A stretch of DNA of 64,000 nucleotides, taken from contig JBAIAC010000006.1 in the NCBI GenBank assembly GCA_037349315.1, positions 17,643,501-17,707,500 of the forward strand. The letters are read 5' to 3'. The DNA is from Chelydra serpentina (taxonomy: Eukaryota > Chordata > Testudines > Chelydridae). Made by a program: the position numbers and the translations under genes. Positions 36,454 to 45,515 of this stretch are shown one piece after another. Numbering within the stretch: the stretch's first letter is position 1; each line of letters opens with the position of its first letter. Under the pieces are notes generated by a model. It was given only the letters and a program-made list of their open reading frames with translations, searched no databases and had not been told where the DNA came from.

Positions 36454-36575
36454 CATAGAACCATAGGGTTAGAAGGGACTGCAAGGGTCATCCAGTCTAG
36501 TCTCCTGCCAAGAGGCAGGATTTGTTGTGTCTAAACCACCTCCTGCGACTTGCATGCTATGCCACTGTTAATGTT
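36454..36575 (-). mobile_element. CR1 LINE fragment, minus strand
   Basis: It starts with the tail CATAGAACCATAGGG and the 3' UTR of the same subfamily as 40914-41222, then jumps near 36538 to ORF2 sequence matching 42995-43030 (CTTGCATGCTATGCC). It is therefore a short copy with an internal deletion. Confidence 0.78.
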
Positions 36576-37300
36576 ATGTAGACATGGGTCCACAACATAA
36601 AAAGAAGCCTGGACTGATATACAAAACCACAAAACTTGCTGTGGGTACCATCATAACACTCCAAGAAAGATATGGTTGGCTCCGATCCTCAGGAGGCTGC
36701 AGGCTGTGAGGCTAGGGAAGGCATTCCCATTTGCATCCTCTAATATGTTCCTGAAGGATGCGAGTTTCCACATGAAGACATTCTACTTTGACCTGGTGTT
36801 CCTCTTGAAAGAGAGGGAATTGCTCCAGGGGACTCAATGTTCTGGAGCATGCCCGTGTGCTGGCCCTGTGGGTTCCATGGCCCTTTCCTTGGAGCAAGGG
36901 TGAGGCCAGGAGGAGATTGAAAGGTAGTCTGAGCAAACTGTAATGGCTGGGAGTCAGGCAAGTCAAAGGGCAGTCCTGATCAGTGGTCAGAATTCATACA
37001 AGGGGTCCCATTGCCAGGAGATCCAACCCAATAGGAAGGTACAGTGAAACGGCTAATGGGGGTCAGGGTAAGGCAGGAAGGAAGGATCAGGTGTGGCAGC
37101 AAGGTGTGGATGGGGTCAGGTGGAGTGGCAAGGCCAGGTCAGACAGGGTGACAAGGCATGGTCAGATTGACCCAAGCAGCAAACTAGCCGGCAATGGCTT
37201 GTTGCTCAGACAAAACCAGAAGGGAAGCAGGAAGTTTATATATAGTCTCCAGCAAATTAGGTTGAAGCCCATGTGGCCAATCAGGAAGGAGGTCATGGAA
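36576..37300 (-). other. Probable gag-side/LTR part of nested Gypsy, not resolved
   Basis: Repetitive GGTCAGG-type text around 37070-37170 is typical of this group's LTRs. Minus-strand frames such as LEQFPLFQEEHQVKVE (36.8 kb) may be gag N-terminus but lack a diagnostic motif. Assignment to the nested element rests on position only. Confidence 0.35.
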
Positions 37301-37429
37301 TCCTGGAAGTTGTCTCACACAAGTCTGTGAATACCCTGGAAATCCAATGTGTTGGTGTGGCATGGTATCCAGGGCTACTTCCCCGAAAGCCCAGTGGGAC
37401 TGTGTTTGAGCCCAGGTTACTGACATGTA

Positions 37430-38112
37430 TAGCTCTCTCATGATGTCACGCCTTAAATTTTCTGGGATTATTGTGTGGTCCCTTTTAACACACACACGTC
37501 TCATCCCTTTCATGGTGGTAGGTAGGGTGCCACCTCCTGTGGCATTTGTTACTTGGAGTCTGGTCAACCAGGAGTATGATTTGTTTTACTTCCTTAGAAC
37601 CTTGGGTTTTTTGGTGCTTTGCTGTATTGCAAAGCCATCCATTAGTGGTGGGACGTTATTGCAGCATTCTGATAGACTCCCACAGACTCATCTTTGTTGT
37701 ATCATGGAAGATATACCCTAATTAGTGTATCTACCTCCAGTAGTGACTTTCCTGGGCAGTCTCTTGTCTTCACATCATGCCACTGGAGTCTTTGCAACAT
37801 ATGTTGCAGTCACTTGGGTGCACTCAGCAGTGGCTTTTTCATGATGCTTTCCTGTAGCTTGTGAACAGATGGCACATCCACTGGGTGCCCAGAAAGTGAA
37901 CTGGTGAAATCATTCTGTTCAAGGAGCATAGCCAGTAGCTCCTTTTCTAGCTGAGCATATAACTGTTCTGTATCTGTCAAAGCTCTACTGATAAATGCTA
38001 TGGGCTGCTGGCTTTGCATCAGTGATGTTCCTAAGCTCAATGATGATGTAGCTGCAGCTGCTCTGCATGGTTGTTGTACTAGGTCTGGTGCCTCCCTTAC
38101 AATATTCTTCAC
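37430..38112 (-). pseudogene. Outer Gypsy RNase H and connection remnant
   Basis: The minus-strand frame from 38112 reads SLSLGTSLMQ, then QPIAFISRALTDTEQLYAQL and EKELLAMLLEQNDF, the RNase H domain of Ty3/Gypsy pol with its SRALT and EKE(L)LA motifs. Downstream, broken by frameshifts, are APKRLQHMLQRLQW, DTLIRVYLP (the usual DTLSRAYL) and DHTIIPENLRRDIM (integrase start). It then meets the nested element near 37426. Confidence 0.82.
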
Positions 38113-38361
38113 TCATTGAAATGTCGATTTTTGAGCTTCTGACCATTCCCTTGCTGTATCACTATTGTGTTAACTGCCCCTTTCACAGGTTTCTAATAGA
38201 ATCTGGAAAGAAAGTTGGCAATCACTATAAATTACTAAACACTTTTCACAGCCTTTAGTCTAAACATTTCCTTAAGTATCAGAGGGGTAGCCGTGTTAGT
38301 CTGGATCTGCAGAAGCGACAAAGGGTCCTGTGGCACCTTATAGACTAACAGAGGTATTGAA

Positions 38362-38397
38362 GCATAAGCTTTCGTGGGTCAATACCCACTTCTTCGG
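38362..38397 (-). ncRNA. Hammerhead-ribozyme-like core (arm 1)
   Basis: On the minus strand: CCGAAGA, then a 6 bp stem GTGGGT/ACCCAC with loop ATTG, then GAAA, then GC-TTAT-GC. Hammerheads have CUGANGA, stem II, GAAA, stem III. Here one core base differs (C for the conserved U). Penelope-like elements are known to carry hammerheads in their terminal repeats. Stem I is not obvious, so activity is doubtful. Confidence 0.5.
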
Positions 38398-38429
38398 ATG
38401 CAAGCAGTGGGATAGTCCACTGCTTGCAT

Positions 38430-38465
38430 CCGAAGAAGTGGGTATTGACCCACAAAAGCTTATGC
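38430..38465 (+). ncRNA. Hammerhead-ribozyme-like core (arm 2)
   Basis: The mirror copy on the plus strand. It is the same as arm 1, except that GAAA is AAAA here, the single mismatch between the arms. That would damage the core further. Confidence 0.4.
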
Positions 38466-38670
38466 TTCAATACCTCTGTTAGTCTATAAGGTGCCACAGG
38501 ACCCTTTGTCGCAACATTTCCTTAGTGGCTCTCAGCTTCGTGGCTGCAGGCCAGAGTTCCTCAGCAGTCGACAGATATCCAATGCAGGGGACCTCTGACT
38601 TTTGGGTGCCTCCTCTAAACTCTTCCCTCCTGAAGTCTATGCTCCTCCATTCAAATTCCACACAGGTGGA

Positions 38671-40039
38671 GCCAAGAGGTATTAATTACTTGTCTTCCTA
38701 GTACACTGGCAAATTTTCTGCCAATCCCTTTTGATACTGAGAAGCCAGAAGGTCTGATATGGGTCTAAAATATTTATGCATAAAGGTAAAATGAGAACCT
38801 GGAGATATGAGTATTAGCACATAGTGTCCTGTTCACCACTCCTGATAAAGTCCCCAGTTGAACATAAGTTCCATGCCCATGAAACTGGGGTTCTGGGTTT
38901 CCTCATAAACCGTAAAGAGAGAAAAATGTGTTACTTCTTTTGCTCAAAAATACATCCCCTCCAATACAATCACACCAAAACAAACACAACTATATCGAAG
39001 CAGTGGGGACCCAGTTTTCATAGATGCTTCCTCCAAAGTTCACACAAACATGGTTGTGTAGGTGTAAGGTGAGGGCTCATAAGTGGCTTGCAATGATGAT
39101 AATTCCTACACTATTCCTCCAAAAATGTTCCAACCTGGTGACTTTCACCTCAGCACTGAGTTTAGTCCCAGTGGGTGTAGTTGTGCAAACTGAGGCTCTG
39201 CTCTCAAATTTAAGGAACAGGGTTTTATTATGTGCAATTAATGGTGAAAAAAATCGAGCTTTTTAGGACATTCCCACCATCAATCACTTGGATCACAAAT
39301 ACACATATGAAGGTGGGGGCTTAGTTACAGAACATAGTTTCTCTAGAGGTCACACAGATGTCTTTATATCCATAACTGGATGTGGGACTGGTAGCCTATG
39401 AGTGATATGCAGGCAGAAATGCCTCCTAGTCCATTCCCCCTGATATGGTTCATGCCTGTGAGAATGTCACCTCAAAATTAGATATATTGCTAGGATCATC
39501 AGTTGGATGAAGTAAGGCTCAGTTTTCATTGCTGAGGAATACAGTTTCCTCAAAAACAAAAATGTGTAACAAAACTGAGAGTTCAGATTTTGACACAAAT
39601 TCCCATCATTCTGACTCCTGTTCTGTATAGGTTTTTGCATCGCACTCAACACCATTGTATCTATGTGCCTTCCAGTCATGCATTAAGCAATGTGACTGCA
39701 CATCTGTTACATAGAGTCTGTTCTCACATCTTCCCAGAGGGAGTTGTGTGTACAGTGGAATGGCTTGTTTTTGTAGGTGTTTTGAATAAATACACCTGTT
39801 GCGATGTGCTTATATTAGAGAAGGCAAGGTCAAAAAATATGCCTTACACTTTGAGTGGAAAGTGGTGAGGTTTGGGATGGCTCTTAGTGCCTGGGGAAGC
39901 ACATTCCACAGTCTTGGAACACCCTAAGGAGGAAGTTTTGTCTTCTGTCCAGACGAGCTTCACTCTTGAGAATGCTATTGTGCCAACTGTGGTCTTTGTC
40001 CTGGAGCATTAAGTGGTCTTCTAATTACACTGGCAATGG
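38671..40039. other. No gene recognised
   Basis: Anonymous DNA. The part at 39840-40010 contains GGGGAAGCACATTCCACAGT and could be a repeat I cannot name. No exon or RNA gene is evident. Confidence 0.45.
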
Positions 40040-40700
40040 AAACAGCAGAGTTCTGCCTCACATGGGGGGCAGGTTTCTGGGGTGCTGTGTAAGGAGTGAG
40101 CCCCATTTCCATGGTGAAGAACTCATTTCTACAGCAGCTCTTTGCCAGCTTGGAGTGTGTGGCCGGGTAGGGCAGGAGTGGAGACCTAAATCAATCAGTC
40201 TCGAAAGCCCCAAATCTAACAACCGTGGCTGAAGCCACCACCCTTCCATTTCCTACATGTAGAGGGAAAGCGTTAAGAAAACCTAAGTAATCCAAACATT
40301 AGCCTGAGCATTTTTGACAGTTATAAAATATATGAAAGAGTGGGGAAAATTCTTTAGCAATGAGAAATATTAGTTCTTTTTTAAAATCTTCTGGTGATTT
40401 AATCCAGTTAGCTTTTTTCGTAGAATTTTTTTTTTAATGGTGACTTTTTTTTCCTCACAAAAACATTTGTAGTACAATTTCCATTTTCACATAATCAATT
40501 GAAAGTTGATTTCATGATGGTGGCATGTCTGTGAGGATTTGTGTGACGAGGGCATTGGCAACAGAGGTCTAGGTTGTCATAGCAACGTGCAGCATATGAT
40601 GAGGTCAGATGTGGAATAGAGTGACTTCAAAACGTCAGTTTAGGCACAGTTTCTGCTGTTGTGAGTTTGGTTTCAAGGAGGAAGGAATGTTTTCATTTGG
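40040..40700 (+). repeat. Triplicated noncoding unit, copy A
   Basis: First of three diverged copies of an anonymous unit. Shared landmarks in order: AGAGTTCTGCCTCACATGG, then GAGTGTGTGGCCGGG, AACCTAAGTAATCC, an A/T-rich core, GTTGTCATAGCAAC, GAGTGACTTCAAAACGTCAG and GTGAGTTTGGTTTC. It lacks the right-hand third seen in copies B and C. No frame is conserved among the copies. Confidence 0.65.
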
Positions 40701-41222
40701 TTGAGTGTGGGTACATCTAGACTGAGTTTTAAAACCTATGGCAGTGAGTCTCAGAGTTCAGGTCTACAGCCTCGGCCTTCCACAGCGGCACAAAAAACAG
40801 CTGGGTAGACATTTGGGTTCAGACTGGCACTTGGGCTCTGAAGCCTGCAGAGGGACTTGCTAGGGAATGGGGGGGGGGCAGGGTTGATCCCCGTTATTGT
40901 TCCTGTGAAATAATCATAGAACCATAGGGTTAGAAGGGACCACAAGGGTCATCTAGTCTAGTCCCCTGCCAAGATGCAGGATTTGTTGTGTCTAAACCAT
41001 CCACGGCAGATTGCTATCCAGCTTCCTTTTGAAAGCCTCTAGTGAAGGTGTTACCACAACCTCCCGAGGCAGTCTGTTCCATTGTCCTACTGTTGTCACA
41101 GTTAGGAAGTTTTTCCTGAGATTTAATCTCAATCTGCTATGCTGTAGTTTGAATCCATACCCTGTTGTGCTGCTCTTTGTGGCAAGAGAGAACAACTTTT
41201 CTCCATCTTTTTATGGCAGCCT

Positions 41223-42752
41223 GTGATAGGGTGTCTGCCCCACACTGGACTAGAAAGAACATAAGAATGGCCGTATTGGGTCAGACCAAAGGTCCATCCA
41301 GCCCAGTATCCTGTCTACTGACAGTGGCCAATGCCAGGTGCCCCAGAGGGACTGAACCTAACAGGTAATGATCAAGTGATCTTTCTCCTGCCATCCATCA
41401 CCCCCCTCTGACAAACAGAGGCTGGGGACATCATTCCTTATCCATTCTGGCTAATAGCCATTAATGGACTTAACCTCCATGAATTTATCCAGTTCTCTTT
41501 TAAATCCTGTTATAGTCCTAGCTTTCACAACCTCCTCAGGCAAGGAGTTCCACAGGTTGACTGTGCCGATGTGAAGAAGAACTTCCTTTTATTTGTTTTA
41601 AACCTGCTGCCCATTAATTTCATTTGATGGCCCCTAGTTCTTATATTATGGGAACAAGTAAATAACTTTTCCTTATTCACTTTCTCCACACCACTCATGA
41701 TTTTATATACCTCTATCGTATCCCCCCTTAGTCTCCTCTTTTCTAAGATGAAAAGTCCTAGCCTCTTTAATCTCTCCTTATACGGGACCCGTTCCAACCC
41801 CCTAATCATTTTAGTTGCCCTTCTCTGAATCTTTTCTAATGCCAGTATATCCTTTTTGAGATGAGGAGACCACATCTGTACGCAGTATTCAAGATGTGGG
41901 CGTACCATTGATTTATGTAAGGGCAATAAGATATTCTCCATCTTAGTCTCTATCCCTTTTTTAATGATTCCTAACATCCTGTTTGCTTTTCTGAGTGCCG
42001 CTGCACAGTGCGTGGATGTCTTCAGAGAACGATCCACGATGACTCCAAGATCTTTTTCGTACTCACCTGTAGCTAAATTAGCCCCCATCATACTGTAAGG
42101 GTTAACTTCAGCAGGGACCAATGGAGGTGAGTTCTCCGAGAAGCCCAGAGAGGCTATGTGAGGTGTAGCCAATCATGGGGGAGTTACAGGGAGCAACCCA
42201 TCCTGCTGGCAGGCTCAGATATGAGGAGCTGCAGGGCAGCAGGATCAGTTGCTGCTGGGAGCTGAAAGACCTGTGGCACCTTGGACAGAGCAACTGCTGG
42301 CAGAGACTAGGGGAGGAAGAGGGAGCTCCTGGCTGGCTGCTGGGATTGATTAGTTGCATGCCCTAAGGTAAGGGCAAAGAATGTGATGGGGCCATGAGGA
42401 AGTGGCTCAGGGTACATAGCAGCATGTTGAGAAGTTAAAGAGTTGCAGCAAGAGACTGCTATCTATAGGGTCCCTGGGCTAGGAACCAGAGTAGTGGTCA
42501 GGCCCTGGGCACCCCCGCTCGCCACTGGAGAAGTGACATGATTATTGGACTGAGACACTAACCCCCAGAAGGGGGGAAACACAGATGGTGACACAGCCTG
42601 AGGGCTGAGTTGCAAAGAGGATGCTCAGGCTCCTGAGGTGGCAGGCAGATGCAGAGACCGAGTGCAAGCTGCAGAAAGGGGCCGTCAGCTTTGAGCTAAG
42701 TGTGACCAGGAGGAGGCGCCAATTTGGCAGTGAGTGCCAGATCCCATGAATT
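41223..42752. mobile_element. LTR-like element nested in CR1
   Basis: The insert begins GTGATAGGGTGTCTGCCCC (TGTGATAGG if the preceding T is counted) and is bordered by AGCCT on both sides. Four- to six-base duplications fit an LTR element. After removal of the nested CR1 at 41252-42094 about 690 bp remain, GC-richer than the surroundings and without pol motifs, so a solo LTR is the simplest reading. The right end does not show a clear CA, so the class is uncertain. Confidence 0.55.
41252..42094 (-). mobile_element. CR1 LINE, minus strand, nested
   Basis: It lies inside the LTR-like insert. Its tail (plus-strand GAACATAAGAATGGCC) is at the left. The minus-strand ORF2 C-terminal domain is open over most of its length: [77 protein letters not shown] shift after NKRKFFFT breaks it. 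The open frame continues past the CR1 5' end into the LTR-like insert (to 42172), so its N-terminal 26 or so codons are chimeric and not CR1. Confidence 0.88.
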
Positions 42753-43224
42753 AGCCTTCCAAGTATTTGGAGAATGCTATCATGTCCCCCCTCAATCTCC
42801 TCTTTTCCATACTAAACATACCCAGTTCCTTCAACCTTTGCTGATATGGCTTACATTCCATTCCCTTTGATCATCTTTGTTGCTCACCTCTGGATCCTTT
42901 CCAGTTTTGCCACATCCTTCCTATACATTGGTGACCAATATTGGACACAGTACTCCAGTTGAGGCCTAACCAGTGCCAAGTAGAGCAGTACTATCACCTC
43001 CTGTGGCTTGCATGCTATGCCTCTGTTAATGCAACCTAACATTGCATTTGCTTTTTTTGCAACAGTATCACATTGCTGACACATGTTGAGATTGTGATCC
43101 AGCACTGCTCCCAGATCCTTCTCAGTAGTGCTGCTGCCAATCCAGTTATCCCCAATTCTGTATTTGTGCCTTTGGTTTTTCTTCCCTAAGTGTAGCACCT
43201 TACATTTGTCTTTTAAATAAATTA

Positions 43225-44249
43225 AGATAAAATTGCTAGATCAGTTCATTCATGCTGCTGGCAAAGAAATCAGTTCAGTTCTCCTCCATGTGGATGGGAA
43301 GCAAAATTATGGGGTAGGAGGGGTTGTTCAAGGGGTGTGTATCCTCCTCCTGGTGAAAAGTTCATCTCCACAGCAGGAGTTTTTATGCCTATGTACAATA
43401 GGTGAGTGGGGCAGCATGTGGAGTCCTAAAACAACTCAAATGCAAAAATCTTGGGCCTGATAATACAAATTGATGCAGCCCACGTTCAGCTCCTACGTGG
43501 GGAGTGAGAAGACAAGAAAAACTAAGTAATAAAAAATGTATCCTGAACACTTCTAAAAATAACTCTGAAAATGTTAAAATATTTAAATGAAGAAAAAAAT
43601 CTTTTTAATGGTGAGCGATGTGAATTCCTTTTAAAGCTACCTGCTCAAATTTAATTCATATTGACTAATCATTCTTTTGGGATAGAAACAGAATTGTTGA
43701 CATTACTATTTTTTTCATAACATATAATTAGAAGATTGACAGCTATAAAATATAAGGGAATAGAGCAGAAGAGAAGTCAGTTTTTTTAGTTTTTTTGCAA
43801 GAATTTGTTTCTAAAAAAGGTGTTTTCCCCCAAAAAAATATTGCAAAAGAGACACATTTTAAAACAAACAATTTTAAGTTAATTTCAAAGCAGTGACTCT
43901 TCTGTAAGTGCTTGTGTGGAATAAGTATTAGCAATAGTGTCAGGTTGTTATAGCAACATACATCATGTGTTGACTTCAGAAGTGGAATTGAGTGACATCA
44001 GAATGGCAGTTTGGGAACAGCTGCTTCTGTTGTGAGTTTGGTTTCGAAGGAGAAGGGAGTGTTTTTGCTGTGATGAAAGTGTGTGAGGATTTGAGATTCA
44101 AAAGCTGCAGATTCATCTTGAACTTACATTTCTTTATTTTCTGTCATTCTTGCAGACCTTTGCTGGTTCCTCTCCATGACCTTTTAGCCCAGGGCCAGCA
44201 AGTTAAACTCAGTCTGAAGTGAGAGAGATTTCCTAGTCATTAACTGACT
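43225..44249 (+). repeat. Triplicated noncoding unit, copy B
   Basis: The most complete copy together with C. Landmarks: CAGTTCTCCTCCATGTGGATG, GAGTGGGGCAGCATGTGGAG, GATGCAGCCCACGTTCAGC, GGTTGTTATAGCAAC, GAGTGACATCAGAATGGCAG, GTGAGTTTGGTTTCGAAGGA, then GCCCAGGGCCAGCAAG and GTGAGAGAGATTTCCTAGTC. A pyrimidine tract followed by CAG near 44135-44155 resembles a splice acceptor but proves nothing. Confidence 0.68.
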
Positions 44250-44260
44250 TGTTATCCTGG

Positions 44261-44466
44261 AGAAACAAGGTGGGTGAAGTAATATCTTTTACTGGTCCAA
44301 CTTCTGTTAGTGAAAGAGGCAAGCTTTCGAGCTTCCCAAAGCATGTCTTCAGGTCAGCTTTGGAAAGCTCATACACTGGTCTTTTTCACCAACAGAAGTT
44401 GGTCCAATAAAAGATATTACCTAGTATCCTGGGATCAACACGGCTACAACAACACTGCAAACAATA
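44261..44466 (+). mobile_element. Fold-back Penelope/Neptune tail
   Basis: Left half in minus orientation (GTGGGTGAAGTAATATCTTT, CAAGCTTTCGAGC), right half in plus orientation (CACCAACAGAAGTTGGTCC, AAAGATATTACCTAG) with the terminal tail CAACACGGCTACAACAACAC. The flanks TGTTATCCTGG (44250-44260) and TGCTATCTTGG (44467-44477) match at 9 of 11 bases. It lies between copies B and C of the triplicated unit. Confidence 0.8.
44320..44352 (-). ncRNA. Hammerhead-ribozyme-like core
   Basis: On the minus strand it reads CTGAAGA, an irregular stem (CATGC ... GGGAAGCTC), then GAAAGCTTG. The CUGANGA and GAAA boxes are both intact, but stem II is weakened. It is probably a decayed copy. Confidence 0.38.
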
Positions 44467-44945
44467 TGCTATCTTGGCAACTTTCCTGCAAGCCTGTAGT
44501 ATTACTTAGGAGACAGAAGGTCTGTTCAGATTGTGATGCCCAAGTTCCATCACTCCGTTCCTCTGGCAGAGAAATTAGTGCAGTTCTGTTACACATGGAT
44601 GGTAAGCAGGCTTTTGCATGACTGCCCGAGGAGTGCTCTCTGTATGGGGCACAGCTCATGTTTGCAGCAGCTCGCTGAATGGAAGTGTGGAGAGGTCGTG
44701 GATGAAAATCAGACTGGGGTCCTAAACAATCCCTGCACAGAAAATCCCAGCCTCACTAATGCCAGTTGATGCAGCTCCACGTTCAGCATCCTCAAATGGG
44801 AAGAGTATTTTTAATGAAAACTGCAATAAGAAAAAAAAAATCAGCCTGAAGTGCTGAGAGGAAAGTGATTGTAATGGTGCAAAATGTTCAGTTGGCTTTT
44901 CTGCAGAATTTTTCTAAAAAAAGGGTGAGGGACATGTTTTGAAAT

Positions 44946-45155
44946 AGAGTGACAAGGTGGGTGAAGTAATATCTTTTATTGGACCAACTTCCGTTGGTGA
45001 GAGAGACAAGCTTTCTAGCTTCTGAAGAAGTGCTCTGTGTAAGATAGAAAGCTTGTCTCTCTCACCAACAGAAGTCAGTCCCAATAAAAGATATTACCTC
45101 ACCCACCTCATCTCTCTGATACCCTGGGACCAACACGGCTACAAGAGCACTGCAA
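44946..45155 (+). mobile_element. Fold-back Penelope/Neptune tail
   Basis: Left half minus (GTGGGTGAAGTAATATCTTT, TTGGTGAGAGAGACAAGC), right half plus (GCTTGTCTCTCTCACCAAC, AAAAGATATTACCTCACCC) ending in CCAACACGGCTACAAGAG. The flanks ACATGTTTTGAAATA and ACATTTTAAAATA (44932 and 45156 on) suit a target duplication of about 13 bp with one indel. It is inserted in copy C. Confidence 0.82.
45022..45060 (+). ncRNA. Hammerhead-ribozyme-like core
   Basis: CTGAAGA at 45022-45028 and GAAA at 45047-45050 surround AGTGCTCTGTGTAAGATA, a weakened stem II, and GCTTGTC follows. Both conserved boxes are kept. The inverted half of this copy lacks the CTGANGA box, so only one core is present. Confidence 0.4.
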
Positions 45156-45515
45156 ACATTTTAAAATAATCAGTTTAAGGTCAGCTTCAAAATGGCTCTT
45201 GTGTGACATGTGGGCCTGAGCAACAGACTGTTAGGTTGTTAGAGCAACAGGCACATGGTGACTTCATGAGCAGAACAGAGTGACATCAGAATGGCAGCTT
45301 GGGAACAGCCACTTCTGTTGAGAGTTTGGTTTTGAAGGTGGGAGATGGGATTTTTCATGGGTGATAGAAACTCGGTCTGGACTCTATTCTCGGACATTCT
45401 TCCAGATCTTTCCTTGTTCATCTGACTATTCTGTTGACTCAGAAGCAGCAAATGTAGCTGAGGTCAAGGTGAGAGGGATTTCCTATTCAGAACCTGACTT
45501 GTTAGACTGGTAATT

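Larger units (their letters stand above)
34196..37426 (-). mobile_element. Nested chromodomain-type Gypsy element
   Basis: Inside the outer Gypsy lies a second minus-strand element. LTR starts match at 37426 leftwards (minus strand TGTCAGTAACCTGGGC) and 34338 leftwards (TGTCAGGATCTGGTC), with about 125-145 bp of shared sequence. Between them come gag-like or untranslated sequence, protease (35480-35800), a CR1 insertion, and integrase C-terminus with chromodomain (34350-34772). RT and most of integrase are absent. The left LTR looks truncated. Confidence 0.6.
38275..38512 (-). mobile_element. Fold-back Penelope/Neptune tail, 96-bp arms
   Basis: Two 96 bp arms (38315-38410 and 38417-38512) are inverted copies with a single mismatch, separated by six bases. 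The left side extends 40 bp further to the terminal tail (minus strand ACTAACACGGCTACCCCTC). The insert is flanked by AACATTTCCTTA at 38263-38274 and 38513-38524, an exact 12 bp target duplication. Element polarity is minus: tail-less inverted copy, then complete copy. The near-perfect arms mean it formed in one event and is younger than the Gypsy LTR it sits in. Confidence 0.9.
33185..38670 (-). mobile_element. Outer Gypsy element, host of nested insertions
   Basis: A decayed minus-strand Ty3/Gypsy element. Candidate LTR pieces share ATTACTAAACACT, then GACTCCTCCAAACTCTCCC-like and TTCAAATTCCACACAGG-like text: about 33185-33335 on the left and 38228-38670 on the right. Pol remains are RNase H (37430-38112) and integrase (33765-34210). 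Gag, protease and RT are missing, as in the element at 15.8-19.3 kb. A chromodomain-type Gypsy element (34196-37426) splits it, and a Penelope hairpin sits in the right LTR. The LTR limits are rough. Confidence 0.65.
40914..43215 (-). mobile_element. CR1 LINE, minus strand, split by an LTR-like insert
   Basis: The two parts, 40914-41222 and 42758-43215, join cleanly: GGCAGCCT at the left and AGCCTTCCAAGTATTTGG at the right share AGCCT (41218-41222 and 42753-42757), a 5 bp target duplication. The left part holds the tail (CATAGAACCATAGGG) and ORF2 end. The right part holds LEYCVQYWSPMYRKD, DLGAVLDHNLNMCQQC and MLHLGKKNQRHKY. The copy is 5' truncated near 43215. Confidence 0.88.
44478..45515 (+). 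repeat. Triplicated noncoding unit, copy C
   Basis: Landmarks in the same order as copy B: TGCAGTTCTGTTACACATGG, GATGCAGCTCCACGTTCAGC, GTTGTTAGAGCAAC, GAGTGACATCAGAATGGCAG, GAGAGTTTGGTTTTGAAGG, then GGTGAGAGGGATTTCCTATTC and CTGACTTGTTAGACTGG. It is interrupted by a fold-back Penelope tail at 44946-45155. B and C lie in direct tandem. Confidence 0.68.

Noticed and set aside
40585..40640. C/D-box snoRNA in copy A of the triplicated unit
   Set aside because: ATGATGA resembles a C box, but it is not kept in copies B and C and no paired D box with terminal stem is seen.
44130..44160. Splice acceptor and exon in copy B
   Set aside because: A pyrimidine tract plus CAG is common by chance; no matching donor, and the site is not preserved in the other copies.
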